From: Halogranum rubrum
GTDB lineage: Archaea; Halobacteriota; Halobacteria; Halobacteriales; Haloferacaceae
Reading direction: 5' to 3'
DNA length: 64,000 nt
NCBI RefSeq assembly: GCF_900114455.1
Contig: NZ_FOTC01000002.1
Coordinates: 839,012 to 903,011, forward strand
Shown here: positions 16,620 through 25,976 of the stretch, piece after piece
Layout: every line of letters starts with the position of its first letter
Numbering within the stretch: position 1 is the stretch's first letter
Made by a program: the position numbers and the translations under genes
The notes under the pieces: generated by a model
What the model was told of the DNA's origin: nothing
The model's input: only the letters and a program-made list of their open reading frames with translations
The model's database searches: none

Positions 16620-17264
16620 ATGTTCATCCTGGTCAATCTGAAGGCGTATCCGTGTGACCCAGTCGAAGTCGCAACCGCCGCACGCGACGTTGCCGACGAG
16701 TCCGGTGTCCGTATCGCCGTCGCTCCGCAAGCCGCACATCTCTCGCAAGTAGCCGAGACGGGCGTCGAGACGTGGGCACAGCACGTCTCACCCAACGAGC
16801 ACGGGAGCCACACAGGGAGTACGCTCGCCGAAGCCGTCGCCGACGCTGGTGCGACGGGGACGCTCCTCAACCACTCCGAGAACCGGATGAAACTCGCCGA
16901 CATCGACGCCTCGCTCGACGCGGCCGACCGGACCGACCTCGAAACCATCGTCTGCGCCAACAACCCGACGCAGGTCGGTGCTGCGGCCGCACTCGCACCC
17001 GACGCCGTGGCCGTCGAACCCCCGGAACTCATCGGTGGCGACGTCTCCGTCTCGACGGCCGACCCCGACATCGTCGAGGACGCCGTCGACGCCGCCGCTG
17101 CCGTCGACGAGAACGTCGACGTGTTCTGTGGTGCCGGCGTCTCGAACGGCGACGACGTCGTCGCTGCCGAAGAACTGGGCGCGACGGGCATCCTGCTCGC
17201 CAGTGGTGTCGCCAAGGCCGACGACCCGAAGGCTGCGCTCGAAGACCTCGTCTCGGGACTCTAA
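16620..17264 (+). CDS. tpiA: Triosephosphate isomerase
   Basis: 214 residues, the short archaeal form of the TIM barrel. It interconverts dihydroxyacetone phosphate and glyceraldehyde 3-phosphate. Catalytic lysine is in VNLKAYP near the start, the histidine in [10 protein letters not shown] and the glutamate in [11 protein letters not shown]. The phosphate loop is [11 protein letters not shown] followed by [19 protein letters not shown] box 24 bases upstream supports the ATG at 16620 rather than a longer frame. Confidence 0.95.
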   Translation: MFILVNLKAYPCDPVEVATAARDVADESGVRIAVAPQAAHLSQVAETGVETWAQHVSPNEHGSHTGSTLAEAVADAGATGTLLNHSENRMKLADIDASLDAADRTDLETIVCANNPTQVGAAAALAPDAVAVEPPELIGGDVSVSTADPDIVEDAVDAAAAVDENVDVFCGAGVSNGDDVVAAEELGATGILLASGVAKADDPKAALEDLVSGL

Positions 17265-17361
17265 CGCGGCTACATCCTCCGTTTCGTCCGGTACGAAGCG
17301 TCTCTTCGCGTCGATTCTTCTTTCGAGGCTCGAAACGAGTGAGAGCGGTATCGCAGCGCTC

Positions 17362-19218
17362 TCAGCGTTCCGGCCACGGCGTCAGGTCGTCGTCTCCGTC
17401 GTCTCCGTCGTCGTGCGAGTGGACGTGGTCGGCAGGAGTCGAAGCACTCGACTTGGACTCGTCGACGAACGCCGCTTCGATGGCTTCGACCGTCTCGGCG
17501 AACTCGTCGGTGGTGAGTCGGTCTGCATACTCCTCGCGGACGAGGTCCGGCAGTGCGTAGGCGTACTGCCCGCGGCCGGCGTGAGTGACGAAGCCCTGCT
17601 GTCGGAGTGGTCGGTTCCGACTGTAGGCACGCTGGTTCTCACCCGTCCCGCCGGCGGCGACGTGGGCGTCGACAGGGTCGCTGACCAACTGGTCGCGATA
17701 GTGCCGGAGCATCCGACGCGACACGGGGTCGAGCGACTCGATTTGCGCGGTGAGCGTGCGGACGACACCACGCTGGTCGCGTACCGGTTCCGGCTCGGGC
17801 GACTGACTCGGTTCGTTCGATTCGGTCGATTCCTGCGACTCGCTCGGTTTCTCTGACTGGCTGGCACGACGTTCGCTGTCCGACTCGCTCGCAGCGACAG
17901 TCGTCGGGTCGGGCCATCCACCAGTGGCACTTGCGGTGTCTGCGTGCTCTCGTCCCTCTCTCTCCTCTCGCGTCGACTCACTGTCACCGTCGACAGACTC
18001 GTCCTCGGAGAATCCGGGGTAGCCTCGGCCCTCCGGTTCCTCGTGGTCCTCGTGTTCGTCGTCTTCGAGCGACGCACTCGTGTCGCCTTCTCGTTCGTAG
18101 CCGTCGAGGCCACGCTGGTGTTCGGGTCGGTTGAGGTTTCGCCCCTCGCCGCCGCGATACGGCGCTTCCGCGCGTTGGAGCATCGCCTGTGCGAACTTGT
18201 CGGCCATTCGGCTCATGTCCTGTGCCTCTTCGAGGTCACGTCTGAGTTGACGGATGGTCGCGTCCTTCTTGTCGAGTTCCTGTCGCAGGTCGGCGATTTC
18301 GCTCTCACGGTGTGCTTTCTCGTCGGAGATGTCGCGGAGTTCTGAGACGAGGTCACCGCTCACGGACTTCAACTCTGGGCGCTCGAAGTCGTCGAGGCCG
18401 GGCGTCGCCCCGGCGTCGAACGTCTTCTTACGGTGGAACTGCACGCGACGCAGCGACTCGCTCCAGTCGGTCATCAAGAACCCCTCGCCGTTGCCCATGT
18501 CTTCGATGGCGTTGGCGTACTCGCTGCCGAGAATCCGCCCGACGACTTTCGTGTCGTTTCGCCACGTCAGGCGGTGCCAGACGAGCCAATCGCACTGTGT
18601 GATGTAGTCTTTCTTGACGTCGGCGGGGCGCTGGCTGATGCCGACGATACCGAGGCCGTGTTTCCGGCCGCGTTTGGCGATTTTGATGAGCATCTTGCCG
18701 GCCTCGCCCATCCCACCCTTCTCGGGGATGTACTCGTGGCACTCTTCGACGAGCATCAAGAAGGGCTTCTTCAGTTTCTTCTCCTTGGCGAAGAGTTGCC
18801 GTGAGACCTTCAGCAGCATCTCCTCGGCGTCGGCCTCGTCGAGGTAGCCCGAGACGTCGAGGATGATGGGAACGTTCTGTTCGAGCGCGAGGTTCGCAAT
18901 CTTCTCGGCGTGTTCGGGGCTGACCTGGATGTCGCACTCGTCGTCCGCGCCCGCGTGGAGGATTTCGTACTGTTCTTTCAGCCCGTAGTACTCGCCGTCG
19001 GTGTCGACGATGAGCACCGGAAACTGCGAGTCCAACAGTTTCTCGATGACGACGCTGGCCGTGTTCGACTTTCCCGACCCCGATTTGCCGGTCACGAAAC
19101 CGCGACCGGTGAGAATCTCGACTACCGGAAGCGAGACGGGCGTTCCAGGTTCCTCGCCGCTGTCGCCGCCCGGTCCGTCGCTCACCTCTGCGACGGTGAT
19201 GATTTCTTCGTCTGTCAT
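17362..19218 (-). CDS. HerA-type P-loop ATPase with long acidic tail and C-terminal domain
   Basis: 618 residues. The ATPase core (about 1-290) has Walker A GKSGSGKS (44-51), VLIVDTDGEYYGL, Walker B FLMLVEECHEY and a sensor-like GIVGISQRPADVKK. This is the HerA/FtsK (DUF87) clan of hexameric DNA pumps. A coiled coil (about 295-345) is followed by a disordered Ser/Glu/Arg-rich region and a C-terminal part that looks like a winged helix (RRMLRHYRDQL ... QQGFVTHAGRGQY). True HerA works beside NurA, Mre11 and Rad50 in end resection; none is next door, so its task is unclear. Confidence 0.8.
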   Translation of the reverse strand: MTDEEIITVAEVSDGPGGDSGEEPGTPVSLPVVEILTGRGFVTGKSGSGKSNTASVVIEKLLDSQFPVLIVDTDGEYYGLKEQYEILHAGADDECDIQVSPEHAEKIANLALEQNVPIILDVSGYLDEADAEEMLLKVSRQLFAKEKKLKKPFLMLVEECHEYIPEKGGMGEAGKMLIKIAKRGRKHGLGIVGISQRPADVKKDYITQCDWLVWHRLTWRNDTKVVGRILGSEYANAIEDMGNGEGFLMTDWSESLRRVQFHRKKTFDAGATPGLDDFERPELKSVSGDLVSELRDISDEKAHRESEIADLRQELDKKDATIRQLRRDLEEAQDMSRMADKFAQAMLQRAEAPYRGGEGRNLNRPEHQRGLDGYEREGDTSASLEDDEHEDHEEPEGRGYPGFSEDESVDGDSESTREEREGREHADTASATGGWPDPTTVAASESDSERRASQSEKPSESQESTESNEPSQSPEPEPVRDQRGVVRTLTAQIESLDPVSRRMLRHYRDQLVSDPVDAHVAAGGTGENQRAYSRNRPLRQQGFVTHAGRGQYAYALPDLVREEYADRLTTDEFAETVEAIEAAFVDESKSSASTPADHVHSHDDGDDGDDDLTPWPER

Positions 19219-19266
19219 TCAGTTGGTGGCAACACCGACTGTGCCATCTTAACTCCTACTGTCGTG

Positions 19267-19818
19267 TTACGCTTCGACAGTGCGAGTGGGACGGAATCCG
19301 TACCCCGACGGCGACGACTCGTACTCGTTGAAGACCAACTCGTCGGTGGCGGCCTGTCCTGGAGCGATAGTCGCCGTCCGTTCTTCTCGAAGTTCCGTCC
19401 CGTTCTGAAGCTGGACCGTCGCCACGAACGTCACGGAGACGGCGACGTCGTTCTCGTTGCGAATGCTGTACAGTACTTGGTACGTCTCGTCGTCTCCGAA
19501 GCCCCGCGAGTTGATGTCTAGATTCCGCTGGAGCTCCGGATTCGATTCGGGCGTCGCTGTTTCGGTCGGCGTGGGTTCCGGCGTCGCCGTCGGTTCGGCG
19601 GTGGCTGTCTGCGTCTCCGCCGGTTCCGGTGTCGGCGTCGGCGTCCCTGTCTCTGGGGGCACCTCTGTCGGCGACGGCGAGCCGGTACCGTCGCCAGCAC
19701 CACCGGAACCGCCGGCATCATCGCTGTCGTCGTTCGAGGAGTCGTCGTCGACGAGTGTCGCACCAGTCCATCCGATAGCCACACCGGCAACGAGGGAGAG
19801 CAGGGACCGTCTATCCAT
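19267..19818 (-). CDS. Membrane-anchored extracellular protein with Pro/Thr-rich stalk
   Basis: 183 residues starting MDRRSLLSLVAGVAIGW, a signal-anchor with paired arginines but no lipobox cysteine. A long Asp/Ser/Gly then Pro/Thr/Glu stalk leads to a beta-rich C-terminal domain of about 80 residues (LDINSRGFGDDETYQVLYSI ... VSVTFVATVQLQNG), which resembles a small immunoglobulin-like fold. A strong TATA run (GATTTTTTATC on the minus strand, near 19840) supports the start at 19818 over an in-frame Met 14 codons earlier. Function unknown. Confidence 0.65.
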   Translation of the reverse strand: MDRRSLLSLVAGVAIGWTGATLVDDDSSNDDSDDAGGSGGAGDGTGSPSPTEVPPETGTPTPTPEPAETQTATAEPTATPEPTPTETATPESNPELQRNLDINSRGFGDDETYQVLYSIRNENDVAVSVTFVATVQLQNGTELREERTATIAPGQAATDELVFNEYESSPSGYGFRPTRTVEA

Positions 19819-19856
19819 AACTGCACCTTGAAGCCAGCGATAAAAAATCCCATCAC

Positions 19857-21200
19857 TCATCCGAAATCACCCAGTGATGCCTGACCGCTCCGGTGTCGTC
19901 CGGGCGGCGACTCACCTGACACCGAGTCGTCGCGTTCGTCATCGTCTGCATCGAGCCACCGCCGAAGGTCGTTCGTTTCGGTCTCGTCTGTCGGTCGTTG
20001 GCCGCTCTCGTCCGGTCGGGCCGCCTCGGCCGACCCTTCCCACCCGTCGAGGCGCGCCTGTTCTTCGGCCGCGAAGCTCAGATTCGAGACTCGAACGCCG
20101 AGTTTCCGCACCTCGCTGTCGGCGAACTCGGTGAGCAAGTCGAGTGCGACCGACTCCACGAGGTCGGAGTCGTCGACGGGGCCGGGGAGTGACCGCGCAC
20201 GCGTGTTGACGTCGAACGGCGGTGTGACGACTTTGATGCCGATTGTTCGGTACATCGCCCCGCGCTGTCGTGCTCGGTCAGCGACGTCGACGGCGAGTGC
20301 CCGAACCTTCTCGCGTTTCGCCTCGGCCTCGTCCGTCGCCTCCGTGAACGCCGACTCACGCGAGAGGCTCTTCGGACGGCCCGTCGGTGTCACCTCCCGG
20401 TCGTCGTGGCCACGAGCGCGGTCGTACATCTCTCTGCCGCGCCCGCCGAATCGGTTCTGGAGCACCGTCGGGTCGGCGGTGGCGAGGTCACCTGCGGTCT
20501 CGATACCCAACTCTCCGAGTTCACGGGCGGTCACGGGACCGACGCCGTGGACCGCCTCGACCGGGAGCGGGGCGAGGAACTCCTGGACTGCTCCGGGTTC
20601 GACGACGACCAGTCCGTCGGGTTTGTCGTGGTCGCTGGCGACTTTTGCGGTGCTCATGTTGGGGGCGACGCCGACGCTCGCCGTGACACCGACTTCGCGG
20701 TCGATTCGCTCTCTGACGTGTCTGGCGTAGCCCTCTGCGAGCGTCCGTTCCCCGTCGGCGACGGCTTGCCACGACGTTCGGTCGGTGACGTCGAGATACG
20801 CCTCGTCGATACTCACTTCGCGGACGACGTCGGCACAGTCGTGGAGCACCTCTTTGACCTGCGTGCTGACCTCCTTGTAGAAGTCTAAGTCGACGGGCCG
20901 GTAGTAGCCGCCCTCGACTCCGTCCGCACTGTCCTCGTCCTCAATGCGCGGGAGGTTGTCGAGCGCCTGTGAGATGGGTTGTGCGCTCTCGACGCCGTAC
21001 TCACGGGCTTCGTAACTCGCGGTGGCGACGGCCCCGTGTGTCTCACCCGCGTCGTACCCCATTCCGACGACGAGTGGTCTCCCGACGAGGCCGGGTTCGC
21101 GCAGTCGCTCACAAGAGGCGTAGAAACAGTCCATGTCGACGTGGAGGACGACGCGCCGCTCACCGGCGTCGGTCGTGCCGGGCAGCGTCTCTCCGTTCAT
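19857..21200 (-). CDS. dinB: DNA polymerase IV (Y-family) with PCNA-binding tail
   Basis: 447 residues. The Y-family palm is complete: VVLHVDMDCFYASCE at the start, SIDEAYLDVT with the catalytic Asp-Glu, SVGVAPNMSTAKVAS, then the helix-hairpin-helix thumb VHGVGPVTARELGELGI and little-finger region. The acidic tail ends QASLGDFG, a PCNA-interacting motif of QxxLxxF type. The enzyme copies past damaged bases. A halophile-specific insert with EDEDSADGVEGGYYRPVD lies after SAQPISQAL. The downstream anchored-protein gene is on the same strand with 38 bases between. Confidence 0.93.
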   Translation of the reverse strand: MNGETLPGTTDAGERRVVLHVDMDCFYASCERLREPGLVGRPLVVGMGYDAGETHGAVATASYEAREYGVESAQPISQALDNLPRIEDEDSADGVEGGYYRPVDLDFYKEVSTQVKEVLHDCADVVREVSIDEAYLDVTDRTSWQAVADGERTLAEGYARHVRERIDREVGVTASVGVAPNMSTAKVASDHDKPDGLVVVEPGAVQEFLAPLPVEAVHGVGPVTARELGELGIETAGDLATADPTVLQNRFGGRGREMYDRARGHDDREVTPTGRPKSLSRESAFTEATDEAEAKREKVRALAVDVADRARQRGAMYRTIGIKVVTPPFDVNTRARSLPGPVDDSDLVESVALDLLTEFADSEVRKLGVRVSNLSFAAEEQARLDGWEGSAEAARPDESGQRPTDETETNDLRRWLDADDDERDDSVSGESPPGRHRSGQASLGDFG

Positions 21201-21270
21201 CGTCTCTCTGTGGGTGCGCAGGGATGCTGAACGTTCGGGGTCCAGAGTGAAAGTAAACGCGACGAGAACG

Positions 21271-21699
21271 TTACTTCAGTCGTTCCTGCAGGAACGAAGG
21301 ATGGGCCGCGCTGACGCCGTCGATACTCAGAATCTCGTCGCTGATGACGTCGCCGAGAGCGTCGCCGTCGGTGGCGCGGACTTCGGCCATGAGCATGTGG
21401 TCACCGGACGAGGTGTAGAGCGTCTCGACGGCGTCAAGTGCTTTCAGCGCCCGCGTCGCCTCAACGTAGCGTTCGCTCTCGACGTCGATACCGACGAGCG
21501 CGATGGTCTGTCCGGAGAGCTTCTTCGGGTCGATGTCGGCAGAGTAGCCGACGATGACGCCGTCGTCTTCGAGTTGTTTGATGTACTTTCTGACCGTCGG
21601 CTTGGACACCCCCGCACTCTGGGCGATGTCCGCGTAGGAGGCCTGCGCATCCGATTCGAGCGCGGCGAGGATGCGGTCCTCCGTGGAGGTGGAACTCAT
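21271..21699 (-). CDS. Lrp/AsnC family transcriptional regulator
   Basis: 142 residues. The N-terminal helix-turn-helix reads ASYADIAQSAGVSKPTVRKYIKQLEDDGVIVGYSADID, followed by the RAM ligand domain (ALVGIDVESERYVEATRALK ... YTSSGDHMLMAEVRATD). Such octameric or dimeric regulators sense amino acids or other small molecules. The start at 21699 follows a palindrome and a TATA run, so self-regulation is likely. It lies 155 bases after the ferredoxin oxidoreductase operon on the same strand and may regulate it. Confidence 0.88.
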   Translation of the reverse strand: MSSTSTEDRILAALESDAQASYADIAQSAGVSKPTVRKYIKQLEDDGVIVGYSADIDPKKLSGQTIALVGIDVESERYVEATRALKALDAVETLYTSSGDHMLMAEVRATDGDALGDVISDEILSIDGVSAAHPSFLQERLK

Positions 21700-21702
21700 G
21701 TG

Positions 21703-21720
21703 TGGCAATTTCAGTTGCCA
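21703..21720. promoter_or_regulatory. Palindromic operator before the Lrp gene
   Basis: TGGCAA-TTTCAG-TTGCCA, six-base perfect arms with a six-base spacer. It lies between a minus-strand TATA run (GGTATTTTTTC, 21721-21731) and the start codon at 21699, where bound regulator would block initiation. Confidence 0.6.
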
Positions 21721-21853
21721 GAAAAAATACCTTGCGAACCGAAAACGAGTTGTCGGCCTTGTGAAATCGACGCACGAGCCACGTCGAGAGTCAAGACTGG
21801 AAGCGTTACACGCGAAAGAGAAAGAAAACAGCCGCCGTGACTGCTGGTCGGCG

Positions 21854-22792
21854 TTACTTGTGCTTGTCGAGGAACATGTCGTAGGAGCGCTCCCACTCGT
21901 AGTCCTCGTCGAAGTACCGCGCTGCAAGCGGCTCTTCGGGCATCTCGCCGATGTTCTGCTTCTCCTGTTGGTAGGACGGACGCTCCTCGTCGACGTAGAA
22001 GCGACCGGTGAGAACTTTGCCCTCGTGGAGGGCGTCCTCGGTCTCGTGCATCATCTCGGCCGCCTCGCGGCGGTCGGTCGGGTCGAAGTCGTAGTCGTCA
22101 GAGTCCTGCACGTCGATGTACGGGACGTACTGGCGAGCGTCCTTGTTCCAGGTCGGACACTGGGTCAGGAAGTCCACGTGGGCGAACCCGTCGTGGTTCA
22201 TCGCTTCGATGAGAATCTCCTTGGCCTGGTTCGGGTTGACCGCCGCCGTTCGGGCGACGTAGGAGGCTCCGGAGGTCAGCGACAGCGACAGCGGGCGGAG
22301 CGGCTCCTTGGCGCTGCCGTGCGGCTGGGTCTTCGACTTGTGACCTTTCGGGCTCGTCGGCGAGGTCTGGCCCTTCGTGAGGCCGAAGATCTCGTTGTTG
22401 AACACGATGTAGGTCATGTCGTGGTTCTCACGAGCCGTGTGCATGAAGTGGTTTCCACCGATACCGTAGCCGTCGCCGTCACCACCGGCCGCGATGACTT
22501 CAAGGCCGGGGTTGGCGAGCTTCGCTGCCCGAGCGACGGGCAACGAGCGGCCGTGGATGGTGTGGAAACCGTAGCTGTCGAGGTAGCTGTTGAGCTTCCC
22601 CGAGCAGCCGATACCCGTGACGAGCATCGTCTCGTCGGGCGTTCGCCCGACTTCGGGGAGCGCTTGCTTCAGTGCCTTCAGGACACCGAAGTCACCACAT
22701 CCGGGACACCACGTCGGCTGTGGTTCGAGTCCCGGCGTGAACTCCTCGCGGTCTATCTCACGTTCTTCACCGATTGCGCTGAATGCACTCAT
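21854..22792 (-). CDS. porB: 2-oxoacid:ferredoxin oxidoreductase beta subunit (probably pyruvate)
   Basis: 312 residues. The thiamine-diphosphate/Fe-S subunit: WCPGCGDFGVL with two clustered cysteines, GIGCSGKLNSYLDSYGFHTIHGRSLPVARAAK, the ThDP-Mg block AAGGDGDGYGIGGNH and FNNEIFGLTKGQ. With the alpha subunit it oxidises a 2-oxoacid to acyl-CoA and CO2 and reduces ferredoxin in the cytosol. The 312/634-residue pairing fits haloarchaeal pyruvate:ferredoxin oxidoreductase better than the shorter 2-oxoglutarate enzyme, but substrate is inference. The start follows the alpha stop by two bases. Confidence 0.82.
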   Translation of the reverse strand: MSAFSAIGEEREIDREEFTPGLEPQPTWCPGCGDFGVLKALKQALPEVGRTPDETMLVTGIGCSGKLNSYLDSYGFHTIHGRSLPVARAAKLANPGLEVIAAGGDGDGYGIGGNHFMHTARENHDMTYIVFNNEIFGLTKGQTSPTSPKGHKSKTQPHGSAKEPLRPLSLSLTSGASYVARTAAVNPNQAKEILIEAMNHDGFAHVDFLTQCPTWNKDARQYVPYIDVQDSDDYDFDPTDRREAAEMMHETEDALHEGKVLTGRFYVDEERPSYQQEKQNIGEMPEEPLAARYFDEDYEWERSYDMFLDKHK

Positions 22793-22794
22793 AG

Positions 22795-24699
22795 TTAGTC
22801 ACCTGCGGAGGGGACGAACTTCATCCGGTTGTGGTCGAGTTCGTCGTCTTCGATGATGTTGACTTCGAACCCTTCGACGACCTCTGCAGGCTCGAAGGGG
22901 TTGCCGTTGTACTTCAGGAGACTGGACAGCTTCTCGCCGTACAGTCCGAGTTCTTTCTGCATCAGGCCGCGGAACTGAGCCGACGCGGTCATCTCGACGA
23001 CGAGCGCTTCGTCGACGCTCTCGATGAACTCCGCGACTTCCTCCTCTGCGAAGGGCATCATGTCGGAGACACCGAGCGACTTGACCGAGTGACCGTTCTC
23101 GTTGAGCACGTCGACGGCCTCTTCGACGGTACCTTGCTGGCTACCGAAGGTGATGAGACCGTAGTCGGCGTCCTCGGGACCGTAGTAGGTCTGGTGGCTG
23201 TCGTCCTTGCTCGACGTGTCGAGTTCGGCGCGAATTGCCTCCGTCTTCTGGACGCGACGGTTGAGCTGCGCAACACGGTTCTCGGGCGACTCCGAGATGT
23301 GTCCCTCGGGCGTGTGCTCGTTACCAGTCGCGAGGAAGCGTCCACCCTTCTGACCGGGGATGGAACGCGGGCTGACGCCGTCTTCGACGTCGTGCTGGAA
23401 GCGCTTGTACTTCCCAGTGTCACTGTGCGGTGCGTCTTCGAGTTCCGCTTCCGTCAGCGTCGAACCCAGCGACGGGTTCGGCTCCTCGTCGAAGACGCTG
23501 GCGGGGACGTTTGCGAGTTCGCCGCCGAGCTTCTGGTCGTAGAGGACGATGGACGGAATCTGGTACTCGTAGGCGATTTCGAACGCCTTTCGCGTCTGTT
23601 TGTACGCCTCTGCGGCGGTCCCGGGCGCGAAGACGATGCGCTGGGAGTCACCCTGCGAGGTGTACAGGACGTGTTCGAGGTCGGACTGCTCGGGCTTCGT
23701 CGGCATCCCGGTCGACGGACCCGCACGCATGGCTTCGACGAGGACGACGGGGGTCTCCGTCATCTCGGCGAGACCGAGCGGTTCGCCCATCAGCGCGAAG
23801 CCACCGCCGGACGAACCGGACATGGCCTTCGCACCGGCGTGGCTCGCACCGATTGCGAGCGCCGCTGCGGCGATTTCGTCTTCGACCTGTTCAGAGATGC
23901 CGCCGACCTCGGGGAGGTTCTGCGACATGATGGTGAAGACTTCCGTCCACGGGGTCATCGGGTAACCCGCGATGAAGCGGCAGCCTTCGTCGAGTGCGCC
24001 GTAGGCGATGGCGTCGGAGCCCGACAGGAGCACCTGCTCCTCGTCGTGCTCGCCCGACGGAACTTTGACGTCGGGCGCGTCCACGTCGTACTCCTCGTGG
24101 ATCATGTCGTACGCCTCGTTGAGAATCTCGATGTTGGGTTCGAGAATCTTCTCCGGCATGGCGCTCTCCATCAGCTCCTCGATCCACTCGAGTTCGATGC
24201 CGGTGAGCGCACACGTCACACCGACACCGGCCGTGTTCCGCATGACTTCGCGGCCGTGCTCGCGAGCCATGCTGCGGAGGTCGATGTCGTAGACGTGCCA
24301 GTTGTTCTCTTCGACGCGCTCGTCGAAGTTCTCGATTTCGCTCGGGTCGAGGAGACCCGAGTCGTAGATGATGACTCCACCTTCGTGGAGTTCGTCGAGG
24401 TTCTCCGACAGCGGCTTGATCTCCTCGTTGCCGTAGTAGGCGTTCTCCTGCGGGTTACGGGCGAACGAGTCGCCGAGAGCAAGGAGGAAGTTGTAGCCGT
24501 CGCCGCGTGACTTTACCTCGTCGGCGGAGACACGTACCTCGGTGTACGTGTGACCACCGCGGATGCGCGAGGGGTAGTGTCGATGGGTGAACACGTGGAG
24601 CCCCGCTCGCATCAGGGCCTTCGCGAAGTTCTGGCTCGTCGAGGCGATCCCGTCACCGGAACCTCCTGCGATTCGCCAGATGAGTTCGTCTTCAGTCAT
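22795..24699 (-). CDS. porA: 2-oxoacid:ferredoxin oxidoreductase alpha subunit (gamma-alpha fusion)
   Basis: 634 residues. The N-terminal 200 residues are the gamma domain (IWRIAGGSGDGIASTSQNFAKALMR, HYPSRIRGGHTYTEVR). The rest is the alpha domain with LLSGSDAIAYGALDEGCRFIAGYPMTPWTEVF, SGSSGGGFALMGEPLGLAEMTETPVVLVE and the C-terminal transketolase-like part. This two-subunit architecture without a delta ferredoxin subunit is standard in haloarchaea. First gene of the operon, with porB directly behind it. Promoter elements lie in the AT-rich stretch beyond 24700. Confidence 0.82.
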   Translation of the reverse strand: MTEDELIWRIAGGSGDGIASTSQNFAKALMRAGLHVFTHRHYPSRIRGGHTYTEVRVSADEVKSRGDGYNFLLALGDSFARNPQENAYYGNEEIKPLSENLDELHEGGVIIYDSGLLDPSEIENFDERVEENNWHVYDIDLRSMAREHGREVMRNTAGVGVTCALTGIELEWIEELMESAMPEKILEPNIEILNEAYDMIHEEYDVDAPDVKVPSGEHDEEQVLLSGSDAIAYGALDEGCRFIAGYPMTPWTEVFTIMSQNLPEVGGISEQVEDEIAAAALAIGASHAGAKAMSGSSGGGFALMGEPLGLAEMTETPVVLVEAMRAGPSTGMPTKPEQSDLEHVLYTSQGDSQRIVFAPGTAAEAYKQTRKAFEIAYEYQIPSIVLYDQKLGGELANVPASVFDEEPNPSLGSTLTEAELEDAPHSDTGKYKRFQHDVEDGVSPRSIPGQKGGRFLATGNEHTPEGHISESPENRVAQLNRRVQKTEAIRAELDTSSKDDSHQTYYGPEDADYGLITFGSQQGTVEEAVDVLNENGHSVKSLGVSDMMPFAEEEVAEFIESVDEALVVEMTASAQFRGLMQKELGLYGEKLSSLLKYNGNPFEPAEVVEGFEVNIIEDDELDHNRMKFVPSAGD

Positions 24700-24759
24700 A
24701 ATTTGATGTCACGGTCCGCCGCGTCGGACCAGAGTAGTTGTGTGTAACAAGGGTCGGGC

Positions 24760-25975
24760 TAAAGAGTTTGCTATGGATTAGCAAGGAACGATAATGAAGA
24801 ATACAGGGCTTTGAGGCAATATAGAACAGTTCTGTCAAAGCAATACCTGAGAGAAATTGTCCATTTTAATAATAATCTACCACGTTATATTTAGCTCACC
24901 TATCACTTTCGTCCACTCAGAAAATACAAATATAGTTATGTATGTCGGATATCATGGAATCAATCAACATGGTTCTGTCTGCACTAGACCGGGCTAGCGA
25001 ACTAGGATACCGCATTGTGTACCTTCCCGCATTATCTTTCGGATATATTTTTGTGGAATCAGTGTCATCATCGCCGTTATTAAAAGCGACTCCAATAATC
25101 GAATCTACTGGGTTTTACTTTGTTTCTACAATCGTACTACTCTCTTGTGCAGTCTTGTTTCATGGTGCTTGGCGGTCTGTCGCAGGCCCTCAAGGAGCGT
25201 CATCCACTATCTCTGAAAAGGAAGAGACACAGCGTGTTGTTCACACTCTTCTGAATAGAGGAGAAGTACATCAATATCCACAGTATTTGATTAAACTAAA
25301 TAGACATGAAGGAATTCCAAAAAAGAGACTGCTATTAGGCATCTTGGTCATCTTTTCTGCGCTAATTGTGTTCCTATCATATCCTTTCACAGTTTACGAA
25401 CTGTACGTGCTCTTTCCCGCTCGTCCCCTTGTTACAGGGCTGTTGCTGTTCGTAACAGTGGCAATTTTCTTACAACTAGTCACTAATTCGTGGTGGCCGC
25501 GTTCTCATGTGGCAGGTGCAATTGAAGAGACGGAAATAGAACAAATGGGTTCAGAGCTAATACGTTTCACCCATCTGACGGATATAATTGACGAACCAAA
25601 TTTAAGTTACAATACTAAAGATGGTGGTTCAGTTAATTTGCAGTTTGGAGTGCCTGATGGCGTGGATATCGAGGAGATGATAGAGATAATTCTTGTAGGG
25701 TATTCAGGTACGTTCGCAGGCGGGAGTTTCCCGTGTGCGAACTTAGAAGCGAGAGTTCGCATTGATAAAAACGAAGAGTTGATATTCAATATCTCTCAAT
25801 CGTGGGTTCAAGAGTATGATAATAGAGAAATCACGCTTGATGAATTAGTTGACAGAATTGTCGACACGTTTGAATTCGTGGACGCTGAAAAGCCGAGCTT
25901 GCTCTCGGTGTTATTCGAAAAAACGTTAGGTGAAGACCTGACAAAATATTTGGACTACGAAAATTGATTTAACTC
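24760..25975. other. AT-rich island between porA and aroC
   Basis: Base composition changes abruptly from the GC-rich surroundings to clearly AT-rich at about 24760 and back at about 25975. The one gene inside uses A/T-ending codons. I found no flanking direct repeat, tRNA or integrase, so the mode of arrival is not visible. Confidence 0.75.
24942..25967 (+). CDS. Membrane protein of unknown function in the AT-rich island
   Basis: 341 residues. There are about four predicted membrane segments: around 25-45, 55-75 (FYFVSTIVLLSCAVLFHG), 128-150 (LLLGILVIFSALIVFL) and 160-180 (LVTGLLLFVTVAIFLQLV). A soluble C-terminal domain of about 150 residues follows, with strands such as SVNLQFGVPDGVDIEEMIEI. 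I recognise no family. Codon choice is unlike the rest of the window, with many A/T third positions, which points to transfer from a low-GC source or a mobile element. The two short upstream TATA-like runs do not fix the start; an ATG at 24938 is out of frame. Confidence 0.7.
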   Translation: MSDIMESINMVLSALDRASELGYRIVYLPALSFGYIFVESVSSSPLLKATPIIESTGFYFVSTIVLLSCAVLFHGAWRSVAGPQGASSTISEKEETQRVVHTLLNRGEVHQYPQYLIKLNRHEGIPKKRLLLGILVIFSALIVFLSYPFTVYELYVLFPARPLVTGLLLFVTVAIFLQLVTNSWWPRSHVAGAIEETEIEQMGSELIRFTHLTDIIDEPNLSYNTKDGGSVNLQFGVPDGVDIEEMIEIILVGYSGTFAGGSFPCANLEARVRIDKNEELIFNISQSWVQEYDNREITLDELVDRIVDTFEFVDAEKPSLLSVLFEKTLGEDLTKYLDYEN

Positions 25976-25976
25976 T

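Noticed and set aside
22831-24510. 559-codon open frame on the plus strand opposite porA
   Set aside because: Antisense shadow of the oxidoreductase alpha subunit; the composition is a mirror of its codon bias.
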